From Pseudomonadales bacterium (GTDB lineage Bacteria; Pseudomonadota; Gammaproteobacteria; Pseudomonadales; Halieaceae), in assembly GCA_024234855.1 (NCBI GenBank), contig JACKNN010000001.1, positions 372,001-436,000 of the forward strand: DNA of 64,000 nt, given 5' to 3'. The notes beneath the pieces were generated by a model. That model searched no databases. It was given only the letters and a program-made list of their open reading frames with translations, and was not told the DNA's origin. Of this stretch, positions 51,850-60,982 are shown one piece after another. Position 1 is the stretch's first letter, and each line of letters starts with the position of its first letter. The position numbers and the translations under genes are program-made.

Positions 51850-53154
51850 GTGACAACGTCTGGCCCGGCCAACATCCGCTGGTTGCGGAACACCGCACCC
51901 TACATCAACGCGCACCGGGGCAAAACCTTCGTGCTGATGCTGGGGGGCGAGGTTGCGCAACATGAAAACTTCGCAAATATCTTCCAGGATATCGCGCTGC
52001 TCAACAGTCTCGGCGTCCGCCTCGTGCTGGTGCACGGCTCGCGACCCCAGATCGCCCAGCGACTGGAACGGGCGGCCCTGGCCACCAGCTTCCACGATGG
52101 CATGCGCATCACCGATACCGCCACCCTGGAGCACGTCAAAGACGCCGCCGGCTCCGTGCGGGCCCAGGTGGAAGCGCTGTTGTCCATGGGACTGCCTAAC
52201 TCCCCCATGCAGGGCTCACGGATCCGGGTGTGCTCCGGCAATTTCGTTATCGCCAGGCCGATCGGGGTGGTCGGCGGCGTCGACTTCCACCACACCGGCA
52301 AAGTGCGCCGGATCGATGTCGCCGGCATCCGCCGCCAGCTGGAAGAGGGTTCCATCGTGCTGCTCTCGCCACTGGGCTATTCCCCCACCGGCGAAATCTT
52401 CAGCCTGGGCCTGGAGGACATCGCGGTGCAGTGTGCCTCCGCGATCGGCGCCGACAAGCTGATCATGTTCAGCGAGAACGAGGGCATCTGCGACGCCACC
52501 GGCAGGCTCATCCGGCAGTGCACTGTCGGCGAGGCCGCAGCGCTCGAAGTTCCCGACCCGGACCAGGCCACCCTGCTGCACGCCGCCAGGGCCGCCTGCG
52601 CGGCGGGCGTGCCGCGCAGCCACATCATCAGCTATGGCAATGACTGCGCCCTGCTCCAGGAGCTGTTCACCCACGATGGCAGCGGGACCCTGGTAGCCAA
52701 CGACAACTACGAGCAGGCACGGGAGGCCAACATCGACGATGTCGGTGGCATCCTGGAACTGATCCAGCCGCTGGAGCAACAGGGGGTGCTGGTAAAACGC
52801 TCCCGCGAGCTGCTGGAGACAGAGATCAAGCAGTTCAGGTTGCTCGAACGCGATCGCCGCATTATCGCCTGCGCCGCGCTGTACCCGTTCCCCGAGGAGG
52901 GCTGCGGGGAGATCGCCTGCATCGTGTCACACCCGGATTACCGGGGAGGCCAGCGTGGCCAGCGCTTGCTGAAGGAGCTGGAGCTGGAGGCCCGACGCCA
53001 GGGTCTGGACCGGGTATTCGTGCTCACCACCCAGACCGCCCACTGGTTTATCGAGCAGGGCTTTGTCGAGAGCTCCCGCGATGACCTGCCGGACAGGAAA
53101 CAGTCCCTGTACAATCTGCAGCGCAATTCAAAGGTGTTCTTCAAGACGCTCTAG
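51850..53154 (+). CDS. argA: N-acetylglutamate synthase
   Basis: 434 aa from GTG 51850, chosen because a GGAAG ribosome site lies upstream and the start then aligns with E. coli ArgA (20 residues before PYIN-H-RGKTFV); a TTG at 51802 is possible. Amino-acid-kinase domain (about 20-285): FVLMLGGEVAQHENF, VLVHGSRPQI, GSIVLLSPLGYSPTGEIFSL. GNAT domain (about 290-434): CGEIACIVSHPDYRGGQRGQ and VLTTQTAHWFIEQGF. It makes the first committed intermediate of arginine synthesis and is usually inhibited by arginine. Confidence 0.95.
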   Translation: MTTSGPANIRWLRNTAPYINAHRGKTFVLMLGGEVAQHENFANIFQDIALLNSLGVRLVLVHGSRPQIAQRLERAALATSFHDGMRITDTATLEHVKDAAGSVRAQVEALLSMGLPNSPMQGSRIRVCSGNFVIARPIGVVGGVDFHHTGKVRRIDVAGIRRQLEEGSIVLLSPLGYSPTGEIFSLGLEDIAVQCASAIGADKLIMFSENEGICDATGRLIRQCTVGEAAALEVPDPDQATLLHAARAACAAGVPRSHIISYGNDCALLQELFTHDGSGTLVANDNYEQAREANIDDVGGILELIQPLEQQGVLVKRSRELLETEIKQFRLLERDRRIIACAALYPFPEEGCGEIACIVSHPDYRGGQRGQRLLKELELEARRQGLDRVFVLTTQTAHWFIEQGFVESSRDDLPDRKQSLYNLQRNSKVFFKTL

Positions 53155-53252
53155 CTGTGCTGACCCGGCCGGGGGCTCACAGCGCGGCCGCTGCGTGGAT
53201 TCGGTGCGGATGACCCTGGCCAGCGGGTTCGACCGGTAGCCGGCAGAAATTT

Positions 53253-53277
53253 GCGGGTTAAATGCCCGCGCTTTTTT
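53253..53277 (+). terminator. Rho-independent terminator after argA
   Basis: GCGGG (53253-53257), 7-base loop, CCCGC (53265-53269), then GC and six T residues (53272-53277). Lies about 100 bp after the argA stop and 72 bp before ilvD, so it should separate the two. Confidence 0.6.
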
Positions 53278-53348
53278 GCTATCCTTCCCTCCCCCTTTTT
53301 GACCCATGGGTGACCCGCGCAAGCGGTCCCCGGGCACGGAAAAAAACA

Positions 53349-55193
53349 ATGCCAGACTATCGCTCCAAAACCTCTACCCACGGCCGCAATATGGCCGGCG
53401 CCCGCGCCCTGTGGCGCGCCACCGGTATGAAAGACGGGGACTTCGGCAAGCCCATCATCGCCGTCGTCAACTCATTTACCCAGTTCGTGCCGGGACACGT
53501 ACACCTCAAGGACCTGGGCCAGCTCGTGGCGCGGGAAATCGAGGCCGCCGGCGGGGTGGCCAAGGAGTTCAACACGATCGCGGTAGACGATGGCATCGCC
53601 ATGGGTCACGACGGCATGCTGTACAGCCTGCCCTCCCGGGACATCATTTCCGACTCGGTGGAATACATGGTAAACGCCCACTGCGCCGACGCCATGGTCT
53701 GCATCTCCAACTGCGACAAGATCACCCCCGGCATGCTCAATGCCGCCATGCGCCTGAATATCCCCGTGGTGTTCGTATCGGGCGGGCCGATGGAAGCGGG
53801 CAAGACCAAGCTCTCCGAGCACAAGCTGGACCTGGTGGACGCCATGGTGATCGCGGTGGACGACTCCGCCAGCGACGAGAAAGTGGCTGAATACGAGCGC
53901 TCCGCCTGCCCCACCTGCGGCTCCTGCTCCGGTATGTTCACCGCCAACTCCATGAACTGCCTCACCGAGGCGCTGGGACTCAGCCTGCCGGGCAACGGCT
54001 CCACCCTCGCCACCCACGCTGACCGGGAGCAACTGTTTTTGCGGGCCGGACGCCTGGTGGTGGAGTTGTGCGAGCGCTACTATCGCCAGGGGGACGAGTC
54101 GGTGCTGCCGCGCAATGTCGGCAGTTTCAAGGCCTTCGAGAACGCCATGTGCCTGGATATCGCCATGGGCGGCTCCACCAATACCATCCTGCACCTGCTG
54201 GCGGCCGCCCAGGAAGCCGAGCTCGATTTCACTCTCGCCGATATCGACCGCCTGTCGCGCAAGGTGCCACAGCTGTGCAAGGTGGCGCCCAACACGCCGC
54301 TGTACCACATGGAAGACGTACACCGGGCCGGCGGCATCATGGGCATTCTCGGTGAGCTCGACCGCGCCGGCCTGCTGCACACGGATTGCCCGACGGTGCA
54401 CAGCGCGAGCATGAAGGAGGCGCTGGCCAAATGGGACATCGTGCAAACCGGCGATGCCGCTGTGCATAAATTCTACAGCGCCGGCCCCGCCGGTATTCCC
54501 ACCCAGACCGCTTTCAGCCAGGACACCCGCTGGCCCAGCCTCGACAGCGACCGGCAGTCCGGGTGTATCCGCGCGCTGGCCAACGCCTACTCCACCGAGG
54601 GCGGGCTGGCGGTGCTGTTTGGCAATATCGCCGAGGATGGCTGCGTGGTGAAGACCTCCGGGGTGGACGAAAGCATCCTGGTATTTTCCGGCCCGGCCCA
54701 TATCTGCGAGAGCCAGGAGGCCGCGGTCGACGACATCCTTAATGACCGGGTCAAACCCGGCGACGTGGTAATCATCCGCTACGAGGGGCCCCGCGGTGGC
54801 CCCGGCATGCAGGAGATGCTCTACCCTACCAGCTACCTGAAATCGAAGGGCCTGGGCAAGGTTTGCGCACTGTTGACCGACGGTCGCTTCTCCGGGGGCA
54901 CCTCGGGCCTGTCCATCGGTCACGCCTCGCCGGAAGCGGCTGCCGGCGGTGCTATCGCACTGGTTGAACAGGGCGATACCATTGAGATCGACATCCCCCG
55001 GCGCAGCATCAACGTGGCGCTGGGCGCGGACGAGTTGGCTGCCAGGCGGCAGGCCATGGAGGCCCGCGGCGATAACGCCTGGCGACCCGTCGCCGCGCGT
55101 CCGCGCAAGGTGACCGCTGCGCTGAAAGTCTACGCAAAGATGGTAACCAGCGCCGACAAGGGCGCCGTCAGGGATTTGTCACTGCTGGACTGA
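53349..55193 (+). CDS. ilvD: Dihydroxy-acid dehydratase
   Basis: 614 aa from ATG 53349 (E. coli 616). Iron-sulfur ligands: MVCISNCDKITPGM near 115-128 and CPTCGSCSGMFTANSMNCL near 186. Also NSFTQFVPGHVHLKDLG near 37, VFVSGGPMEAG near 138, and the C-terminal LLTDGRFSGGTSGLSIGHASPEA. It dehydrates dihydroxy acids in valine, isoleucine and leucine synthesis; leuA of the same pathway lies 2.2 kb downstream on the other strand. Confidence 0.97.
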   Translation: MPDYRSKTSTHGRNMAGARALWRATGMKDGDFGKPIIAVVNSFTQFVPGHVHLKDLGQLVAREIEAAGGVAKEFNTIAVDDGIAMGHDGMLYSLPSRDIISDSVEYMVNAHCADAMVCISNCDKITPGMLNAAMRLNIPVVFVSGGPMEAGKTKLSEHKLDLVDAMVIAVDDSASDEKVAEYERSACPTCGSCSGMFTANSMNCLTEALGLSLPGNGSTLATHADREQLFLRAGRLVVELCERYYRQGDESVLPRNVGSFKAFENAMCLDIAMGGSTNTILHLLAAAQEAELDFTLADIDRLSRKVPQLCKVAPNTPLYHMEDVHRAGGIMGILGELDRAGLLHTDCPTVHSASMKEALAKWDIVQTGDAAVHKFYSAGPAGIPTQTAFSQDTRWPSLDSDRQSGCIRALANAYSTEGGLAVLFGNIAEDGCVVKTSGVDESILVFSGPAHICESQEAAVDDILNDRVKPGDVVIIRYEGPRGGPGMQEMLYPTSYLKSKGLGKVCALLTDGRFSGGTSGLSIGHASPEAAAGGAIALVEQGDTIEIDIPRRSINVALGADELAARRQAMEARGDNAWRPVAARPRKVTAALKVYAKMVTSADKGAVRDLSLLD

Positions 55194-55251
55194 GAAGGCC
55201 CTGCGTCGGTTCACGCCCACCCCCCCTGGCGGGCGCCGGCACCCAATCCGC

Positions 55252-56157
55252 TCACCCCGACTTTGCCGGTGCAGGGGCGCCCTGGGCGATCAGTGTCTCG
55301 AGGTCTTCACGCAGGGCAGCCAGCTCAGCGCGCAGGTGTCTGTCCTGTTTTTCGGTACGCTCATTGAGCACATCGGCCACCGCCCCGAATACCACCTGCA
55401 GGTTGTGCTCATAGACCTGCCGGTAACGGGGCGATTGCGTCTCGCCCCTGCGGGCCAGGGCGTCGCGCACCCGCTGTTGCCAGCCCGGCTGGCGCTGCAG
55501 CATTACCGCAAGGCGATCGAGCCAGGCGGCGCGCTCGGCCAGCCAGGCAGCGTCGGAGCGCTCCAGCGCAGCACTGGCCAGGCGCAGGCGCTCGCGCTGC
55601 GCCGGCGTCAGTTTCCCCAGGTAATCCCGCAGGCTTTCGGCGAAGCTGTCATAGGTTTCCTCCCGGTACTCGGCTTCGGTCCGGGTGAGGTAGTCGTCTT
55701 CATACTCCTGTTGGCGCTCCCGCAGGTAGGCGAGGAACTCCTGTACCTGTGCTTCGGAGAGGTTCGCACCCAGTTCCAGCAGCCACTCGAGTGACTCCTT
55801 CTCCAGCCGCAGCCACGCCACCTCCATGTCATTGAATACAGCGGCCACCTCACTGGCGGTCACCGGCCGGTCCAGGTCTGCGTCAAGCTCGGCCAGCAGG
55901 GCCACGTAACGCGGCAGTTCCTGCTGGCGGTGCCAGCGCAGGAAGGGCTGCAGGGTCTGGTCCAGCAACTGTCTTTGCGGGCTGTCGAGGTCCACGTAGT
56001 CATCGACATACCAGGGCAGGATGGTATCAAGCCGATTGTAGACAAACGTGGTGCCGCTGCAGGCGGTGATTGCAACAAGCAGCGCGGCAAGAAGCGCCGC
56101 CCTGGCGCCGGCTCGCAGCCCGCGGTGCGCCTCGCGGATTCGCCCGCTTAACGCCAT
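55252..56157 (-). CDS. DUF6279-family lipoprotein
   Basis: 301 aa with lipobox Ile-Thr-Ala-Cys (Cys33), so an anchored periplasmic protein. Family pattern: TTFVYNRLDTILPWYVDDYVDL just after the lipid site, then a long helical body with many Glu/Arg/Gln (QRQLLDQTLQPFLRWHRQQELPRY, LAYLRERQQEYEDDYL). Function is unknown. Its start overlaps the diguanylate cyclase stop by 10 bp, so the two are co-translated. Confidence 0.85.
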   Translation of the reverse strand: MALSGRIREAHRGLRAGARAALLAALLVAITACSGTTFVYNRLDTILPWYVDDYVDLDSPQRQLLDQTLQPFLRWHRQQELPRYVALLAELDADLDRPVTASEVAAVFNDMEVAWLRLEKESLEWLLELGANLSEAQVQEFLAYLRERQQEYEDDYLTRTEAEYREETYDSFAESLRDYLGKLTPAQRERLRLASAALERSDAAWLAERAAWLDRLAVMLQRQPGWQQRVRDALARRGETQSPRYRQVYEHNLQVVFGAVADVLNERTEKQDRHLRAELAALREDLETLIAQGAPAPAKSG

Positions 56158-57287
56158 CGGGGCACCGTCCTTGTGCGCGGCTCCCGCGCCGGCAGCACGT
56201 CCCTGGCGATCTCAACCCGGTTGCGGCCATTGCTCTTGGCCAGGTAAAGGGCCGAGTCGGCAAGCCTGAACCAGTGATCGAGATCCGCCGCAGCAACCAC
56301 CTCGGCGACGCCAATGCTGATTGTCATATTGCCCTCGGGCAGGATTCTGGATGTTTCCACCAGGGCCCGCAGCTCTTCGGCTACCCGCACCGCGCTGTCT
56401 ATTTCGGTCTCCTGCAGCAGCACCACGAACTCCTCCCCGCCAAAACGACACAGGGTATCTACGGTGCGGATGCGGCCGGAGATCACCGCCACCAGCTGCT
56501 TGATCGCGGTATCGCCCATGCTGTGGCCATACTTGTCGTTGATACGCTTGAAAAAATCGATATCGATGAGCAGCATCGCGGCACAGCGACGGTAGCGTTG
56601 CCAGGAGTCGATGGCGCTGCGCGCTTTCTCTTCCAGGTAACGCCGGTTGTAGGCGCCGGTAAGTGGATCGGTAATGGCCATATCCCTGAGCCGGCGGGAT
56701 TGCTCCGTTACTGCGAACACCAGCCAGGCACTGACCAGCCAGGTCACCGCCATGCTGAAGCTGAGCACAATGGCGGAGCTGAGATCGAAATGGATAAATA
56801 TCACCGGCAGCGCCATTGCACCGGAGATCAGCCCTATCGCAAGGGAGCGGCGCGAGCGCAGTAACACCGGTAACCCTGCCATTAATGGATACAACCAGTA
56901 GACGCTGTAGCTCTGGCCCAGGCTCACGGCCAGCACGATCAACAATATGCCCAGGCCGAGCAACAAAGTCGGCGATAAAAAGGCCTGGCGGTCGCCGCCG
57001 AGCAACCGGATATTGATGAGCAGGGTAACCAGCAGCGCAAAACAGGCGAAGGCCATCACCGTCTGGTGCGTGACCATATTGTGCACAAGCATAGGCCCCA
57101 GCACCGCCACCAGTAACAGCAGGATATAGCGGTAGGCATCCCGACCCCGCTTGCGGACGGTATGGCTGTTCTCGCCCAATTCGCCATCGTTGCGCTGATA
57201 TTCGAACTGCTCTGAAAACGCTGCTTTGAAATGCGCCCTGAGCCGTTGCCAGGAGGAGAATTTTATCGTGCGGCCCCCGCTTCCCAT
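56148..57287 (-). CDS. Membrane-bound diguanylate cyclase (GGDEF)
   Basis: About 379 aa from ATG 57287; in-frame GTG starts upstream to 57377 cannot be excluded. Five to six membrane helices span about residues 48-195, then a GGDEF domain: DPLTGAYNRRYLEE, LLIDIDFFKRINDKYGHSMGD, and FGGEEF, all with metal and substrate residues intact, so it should make cyclic di-GMP. An RTVD motif five residues before GGEEF matches the RxxD inhibitory site. The membrane part is a sensor of unknown input. Operon with the DUF6279 lipoprotein. Confidence 0.88.
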   Translation of the reverse strand: MGSGGRTIKFSSWQRLRAHFKAAFSEQFEYQRNDGELGENSHTVRKRGRDAYRYILLLLVAVLGPMLVHNMVTHQTVMAFACFALLVTLLINIRLLGGDRQAFLSPTLLLGLGILLIVLAVSLGQSYSVYWLYPLMAGLPVLLRSRRSLAIGLISGAMALPVIFIHFDLSSAIVLSFSMAVTWLVSAWLVFAVTEQSRRLRDMAITDPLTGAYNRRYLEEKARSAIDSWQRYRRCAAMLLIDIDFFKRINDKYGHSMGDTAIKQLVAVISGRIRTVDTLCRFGGEEFVVLLQETEIDSAVRVAEELRALVETSRILPEGNMTISIGVAEVVAAADLDHWFRLADSALYLAKSNGRNRVEIARDVLPAREPRTRTVPRWR

Positions 57288-57398
57288 CTGCACGAGTGCC
57301 GGTTGGGAGAATCGTGTCAGTAGGGCTGTTTGTAACACAGATACCGGGCAAATTACACTTCCCGGCGGCACACTCACCCGTCGCAGAACGCCAACGGA

Positions 57399-59072
57399 TC
57401 AGGCCGCGGCGTCCCTGTCCTGCGCCGCCTCCTTGTTGATCGCGCCGAGAATACCGTCCAGGGAGGCCTGGATGATATCGTGACTGCGCCCCACGCCGCA
57501 GTAGCGGTCGCCATTTACATTCAGCTGTATGTAACAGATCGCCTCGGCATCGGCACTGTGGCTGAGGGCGTGCTCGCTGTATTCCACCAGCACGATCTGC
57601 TTGCCGGTGAAGCGCTCCATGGCATCGACGAAAGCAGCGACCACACCGGTACCCGCGCCGGCCAGTTTGTGTAACGACGCGCCCTGGCGCAGTTCCGCCT
57701 GCAACTTGTCGGTACCCGCCTCCCGGTTCACCTGGTATTTTCCCAGGGCCCAGCGGCCGTCCTCGCCGGAGTAGGTCTGCTGGAACAATTGGTAGAGCTC
57801 GTCGGACCCCACCTCCGTCTCATGCACCTCGGCATAGGCCTGCACGGCCCGGCTGAAGTCGATCTGCAACCAGCGCGGCAATTGCAGGCCGAAATCACGC
57901 TCCAGCACATAGGCAATACCACCCTTTCCGGACTGGCTGTTGATACGAATCACTTCCTGGTATGACCTGCCAATATCTGCCGGGTCGATCGGCAGGTAGG
58001 CCACTTCCCAGGGCTTGGTGTCCTCGCGCCGGGCCAGGCACTTCTTGATCGCGTCCTGGTGGCTACCGGAAAAGGCGGTGAATACCAGCTCCCCCGCATA
58101 GGGATGGCGCGGGTGCACCGGCAGTTGCGTGCACTCCTTCACCGTCTGGATAATCTCGTCCATCTGGCCCAGGTTCAGGCGGGGGTCCACCCCCTGGCTG
58201 TAAAGGTTCATGGCCATGGTGACAATGTCCATGTTGCCGGTGCGCTCACCGTTGCCCATCAGCGTGCCCTCGACCCGGTCGGCACCGGCGAGCACTCCCA
58301 GCTCCGCCGCGGCGACAGCGCAACCCCGGTCGTTGTGGGTGTGCAGCGAGATCAGCAGGCTGTCGCGGTTGGCCACGTGATCACAAAACCACTCGATCTG
58401 GTCGGCGTACACATTGGGGGTGCTCATCTCCACCGTCGCCGGCAGATTGAGGATTACCGGCCGTGCCGGCGTCGGCTGCCAGACCGCCGTGACGGCGTCG
58501 CAGACCTCTACCGCAAACTCGAGCTCGGTGCCGGTGAAACTCTCCGGGGAGTACTCGAACACCCATTCCGTCTCCGGTTGCCGGGCAGCGCAGTCGCGTA
58601 CCAGTTCCGCACCCTTGACCGCAATATCGACAATGCCCTGGCGATCGAGGGCGAATACCTGTTCCCGCTGTACCGTGGACGTGGAGTTATAGACGTGCAC
58701 AATGGCGCGGCGCACGCCTTTGAGGGCATCGAAGGTTTTCTTGATCAGGTCGGCCCTGGCCTGGGTCAGCACTTGTATGGTGACATCGTCCGGAATACGG
58801 TCGTTCTCGATCAGTTCGCGCACGAACTCATAGTCATGGCCCGAGGCAGAGGGAAAGCCGACCTCGATTTCCTTGAACCCAATTTTTACCAGCTGGTCCC
58901 ACAGGCGCGACTTCTGGCGCGTGGTCATGGGCTCGATCAGGGCCTGGTTGCCGTCGCGCAGATCGACGCTACACCAACGCGGCGCCGTCTCGATCACCCG
59001 GTCGGGCCAGCGGCGGCCCGCCATGGCAATGGGCTGGAAAGGTTGGTATTTGCGATGGTCGAAGTTGCTCAT
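57399..59072 (-). CDS. leuA: 2-isopropylmalate synthase
   Basis: 557 aa. Condensing enzyme motifs: VDLRDGNQALIEPMT near 36-50 (catalytic Arg/Asp), IEVGFPSASGHDYEFVR, LHTHNDRGCAVAAAELGVLAGADRVEGTLMGNGERTGN near 230 (metal His), and a C-terminal regulatory domain (about 430-557) with GVVAAFVDAMERFTG. This is the longer LeuA form found in many proteobacteria. It makes the first intermediate of leucine synthesis. Divergent from the Lrp-family gene; the long leader is described separately. Confidence 0.95.
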   Translation of the reverse strand: MSNFDHRKYQPFQPIAMAGRRWPDRVIETAPRWCSVDLRDGNQALIEPMTTRQKSRLWDQLVKIGFKEIEVGFPSASGHDYEFVRELIENDRIPDDVTIQVLTQARADLIKKTFDALKGVRRAIVHVYNSTSTVQREQVFALDRQGIVDIAVKGAELVRDCAARQPETEWVFEYSPESFTGTELEFAVEVCDAVTAVWQPTPARPVILNLPATVEMSTPNVYADQIEWFCDHVANRDSLLISLHTHNDRGCAVAAAELGVLAGADRVEGTLMGNGERTGNMDIVTMAMNLYSQGVDPRLNLGQMDEIIQTVKECTQLPVHPRHPYAGELVFTAFSGSHQDAIKKCLARREDTKPWEVAYLPIDPADIGRSYQEVIRINSQSGKGGIAYVLERDFGLQLPRWLQIDFSRAVQAYAEVHETEVGSDELYQLFQQTYSGEDGRWALGKYQVNREAGTDKLQAELRQGASLHKLAGAGTGVVAAFVDAMERFTGKQIVLVEYSEHALSHSADAEAICYIQLNVNGDRYCGVGRSHDIIQASLDGILGAINKEAAQDRDAAA

Positions 59073-59294
59073 GTCGTCCTGCCTGTACTCGTCAGCCCGT
59101 CGGGGCGGTTGTTCGTCGGCCTCTCCAGGGCGGCTGCCCCGGCGTTTCTGCCCCTGCGGCAGAACCCCTGGTCGTCAACAGGCTGCTCACCTGTCCTGCA
59201 CCCGGGCCCTCGTGGGGCGCTGGCAAGGGGGAGCCGGAACGGTAATTCCAGGTTCCCCCGCAGTCGCGACAGGGGAGTGATCAGCCTGGAGCCC
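59073..59294 (-). promoter_or_regulatory. leuA: Long GC-rich structured leuA leader
   Basis: About 220 bases separate the leuA ATG from the likely transcription start. It contains a perfect 7-bp hairpin (TTCTGCC 59146-59152 with GGCAGAA 59158-59164). In one minus-strand frame 16 codons at 59272-59225 include six Leu codons (CTG, CTG, CTG, TTA, CTC, CTT), as in leucine leader peptides, but no start codon is visible for that frame. No T-tract terminator is seen. The 373-bp gap between leuA and the regulator holds no other ORF. Confidence 0.35.
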
Positions 59295-59300
59295 AGTATA
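59295..59300 (-). promoter_or_regulatory. leuA: Candidate -10 box of leuA
   Basis: Minus-strand TATACT matches the -10 consensus at 5 of 6 positions. A good -35 hexamer is not seen at 16-18 bp, which fits an activator-dependent promoter; the inverted repeat at 59322-59359 ends just upstream. Confidence 0.4.
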
Positions 59301-59321
59301 GGCGCCCGCGCATAGTGATAG

Positions 59322-59359
59322 ATTGCAAATATTTCATTTTTATGCCGTATATTTGCAAT
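59322..59359. promoter_or_regulatory. Perfect 11-bp inverted repeat between leuA and the Lrp-type gene
   Basis: ATTGCAAATAT (59322-59332) and ATATTTGCAAT (59349-59359) are exact reverse complements with a 16-bp AT-rich spacer. ATAGTGATA also occurs as a direct repeat at 59312-59320 and 59384-59392. Position in the divergent intergenic region suggests an operator for the adjacent Lrp/AsnC-family protein. Confidence 0.6.
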
Positions 59360-59445
59360 AAATCACCAAATAAATAGACATATATAGTGATAATCATCTA
59401 TTTTTTACCGAACTGTAACAATCCACCTATCGCCGCAGGGATCTT

Positions 59446-59934
59446 ATGAAACTCGATCGCATTGACCGCCGTATTCTCGAGGCCATGCAACGCAATGGCC
59501 GCGTGAGCAACCTTGAATTGGCCGAACAGGTGGGCCTGTCGCCAACACCCTGTTCCCGCCGGGTCAAGCGACTGGAGGAGTCAGGCATTATCCGCCGCCA
59601 TGTGACCCTGCTGAACCAGTCCATGCTGGGACTGAAACTGACCGCCTATATCGGCATCAGTATGGACCGGCACACCCCCGACCGGTTCGAGGCTTTCGAG
59701 GCGGAAGTGGCCCGCTATCCCGAGGTGATGGAGTGCTCGGTGGTCACCGGGCAGAGCTCGGATTACCTGCTCAAGGCAGTGGTGCCGGACATGGAGTACT
59801 ACGAGAAATTCCTGCTCGGCAGGCTGACGCGGATTGCAGGCGTCACTGGCGTTCACTCCAGTTTCGAGTTGCGGCGAGTGGTACACCGCACCGAGTTGCC
59901 CCTGGATCACATCTCGGACCAGACAAGTTTGTAA
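59446..59934 (+). CDS. Lrp/AsnC-family transcriptional regulator
   Basis: 162 aa from ATG 59446 with AGGGA six bases upstream. N-terminal winged helix: LDRIDRRILEAMQRNGRVSN, LELAEQVGLSPTPCSRRVKRLEESGII (recognition helix about 31-44). C-terminal RAM ligand domain with LKLTAYIGISM, VMECSVVTGQSSDYLLKAVVPDMEYYEKFL and GVTGVHSSFELRRV. Length and sequence suit global Lrp or a close paralog. Divergent from leuA, a classical Lrp target, with an inverted repeat between them. A 210-bp stretch downstream (59935-60144) shows nothing I can support. Confidence 0.88.
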   Translation: MKLDRIDRRILEAMQRNGRVSNLELAEQVGLSPTPCSRRVKRLEESGIIRRHVTLLNQSMLGLKLTAYIGISMDRHTPDRFEAFEAEVARYPEVMECSVVTGQSSDYLLKAVVPDMEYYEKFLLGRLTRIAGVTGVHSSFELRRVVHRTELPLDHISDQTSL

Positions 59935-60144
59935 GTACTTGCTGTCACACAATAGCCAGACCCGAAGCCAGATTTTGATCAAGGCCGAGTCGGGGCGTGG
60001 AGGTGTGGAAGCCGTCGAAACTGGCCCGACGGGCAGGCGCGAACAAATTCGTCAGTCCCGCTGGCCGGTTCGGGTCTTGCCGACAACCGCGCCCGTCCGC
60101 ACTATAGCGCAGGCTGGAAAGACCCCTGGGAGTGGAAGGCATAC

Positions 60145-60924
60145 ATGAAAGACATGGCGGACAAGGTAGCGATAGTCACCGGCGGGGCCAGCGGCATGGG
60201 GCAGATTATCGCCCGCCGCCTGGCGGCCCAGGGCGCCCGGGTGGCGATCTTTGATGTCAATGACCAGGGCCTGCAGGCGACTGCCGCAGGATCTGAGCGC
60301 ATAACCGCATTCCGCTGTGATATATCCCTGCTTGAGGAGGTCAATGCCAGGGTAGCGGAGGTGGCGGCGCAACTGGGCCCCATCGACCTGCTGGTCCACG
60401 CCGCCGCCCTGATGCCGAGCCACCTGCTTATTGACCATACCCATGAGGGCATGGAAAAGCTGTTTCGCATCAATTACTTCGGCACCACCTACATGGTGCG
60501 GGCGGTGCTGCCCGCCATGCTGGCGCGCAAGACCGGGCGCATTGTGGCGTTTGGCTCCATCGCCGGCATCGCACTGGTGCCCAAGATGGGCGCCTATTGC
60601 GCCACCAAGGCCGCGGTCAACGCCTACATGGAGGTATTGCAAAACGAAATTCGCGATTCCGGCGTGCGCGCCCACCTGGTCTGTCCTCCGGCAGTCAACA
60701 CCGCCCTGATCGACCAGTCACTGGCGACAGACAGCCCGCGCAGCATTATCGAAGCGCGCAAGAGCGGCCGCCTGGCAGACCCCGAGAAAATTGTCAGCGC
60801 CATTGAAAAGGGCGTCGCAAAGGACAGGGATATCATCTACCCCGGCGAGGCCAGGTTACTCTACCTGTGGCGCGCCCTCTTGCCCCGCCTGTGGTGGAAG
60901 ACGGTCATGCATTTCGAGAAGTAG
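60145..60924 (+). CDS. Short-chain dehydrogenase/reductase
   Basis: 259 aa. Rossmann motif TGGASGMGQIIA near 12-23, Asp in IFDVND for NAD preference, active-site Ser in VAFGSIAGIA near 136 and YCATK near 152-156. N-A-A-type motif reads VHAAALMP. The substrate pocket tail after 190 is not diagnostic. Typical NAD(P)-dependent alcohol/ketone oxidoreductase of unknown substrate. Monocistronic by spacing; GGAAGG precedes the start. Confidence 0.87.
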   Translation: MKDMADKVAIVTGGASGMGQIIARRLAAQGARVAIFDVNDQGLQATAAGSERITAFRCDISLLEEVNARVAEVAAQLGPIDLLVHAAALMPSHLLIDHTHEGMEKLFRINYFGTTYMVRAVLPAMLARKTGRIVAFGSIAGIALVPKMGAYCATKAAVNAYMEVLQNEIRDSGVRAHLVCPPAVNTALIDQSLATDSPRSIIEARKSGRLADPEKIVSAIEKGVAKDRDIIYPGEARLLYLWRALLPRLWWKTVMHFEK

Positions 60925-60982
60925 CGCCGTCGGTGCGCCCCGCTTTGCATAATACCGGGCCATGGGCTAGCATCGCCGCCCC

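Noticed and set aside
53472..54923. 483-aa minus-strand frame opposite ilvD
   Set aside because: Antisense shadow of ilvD.
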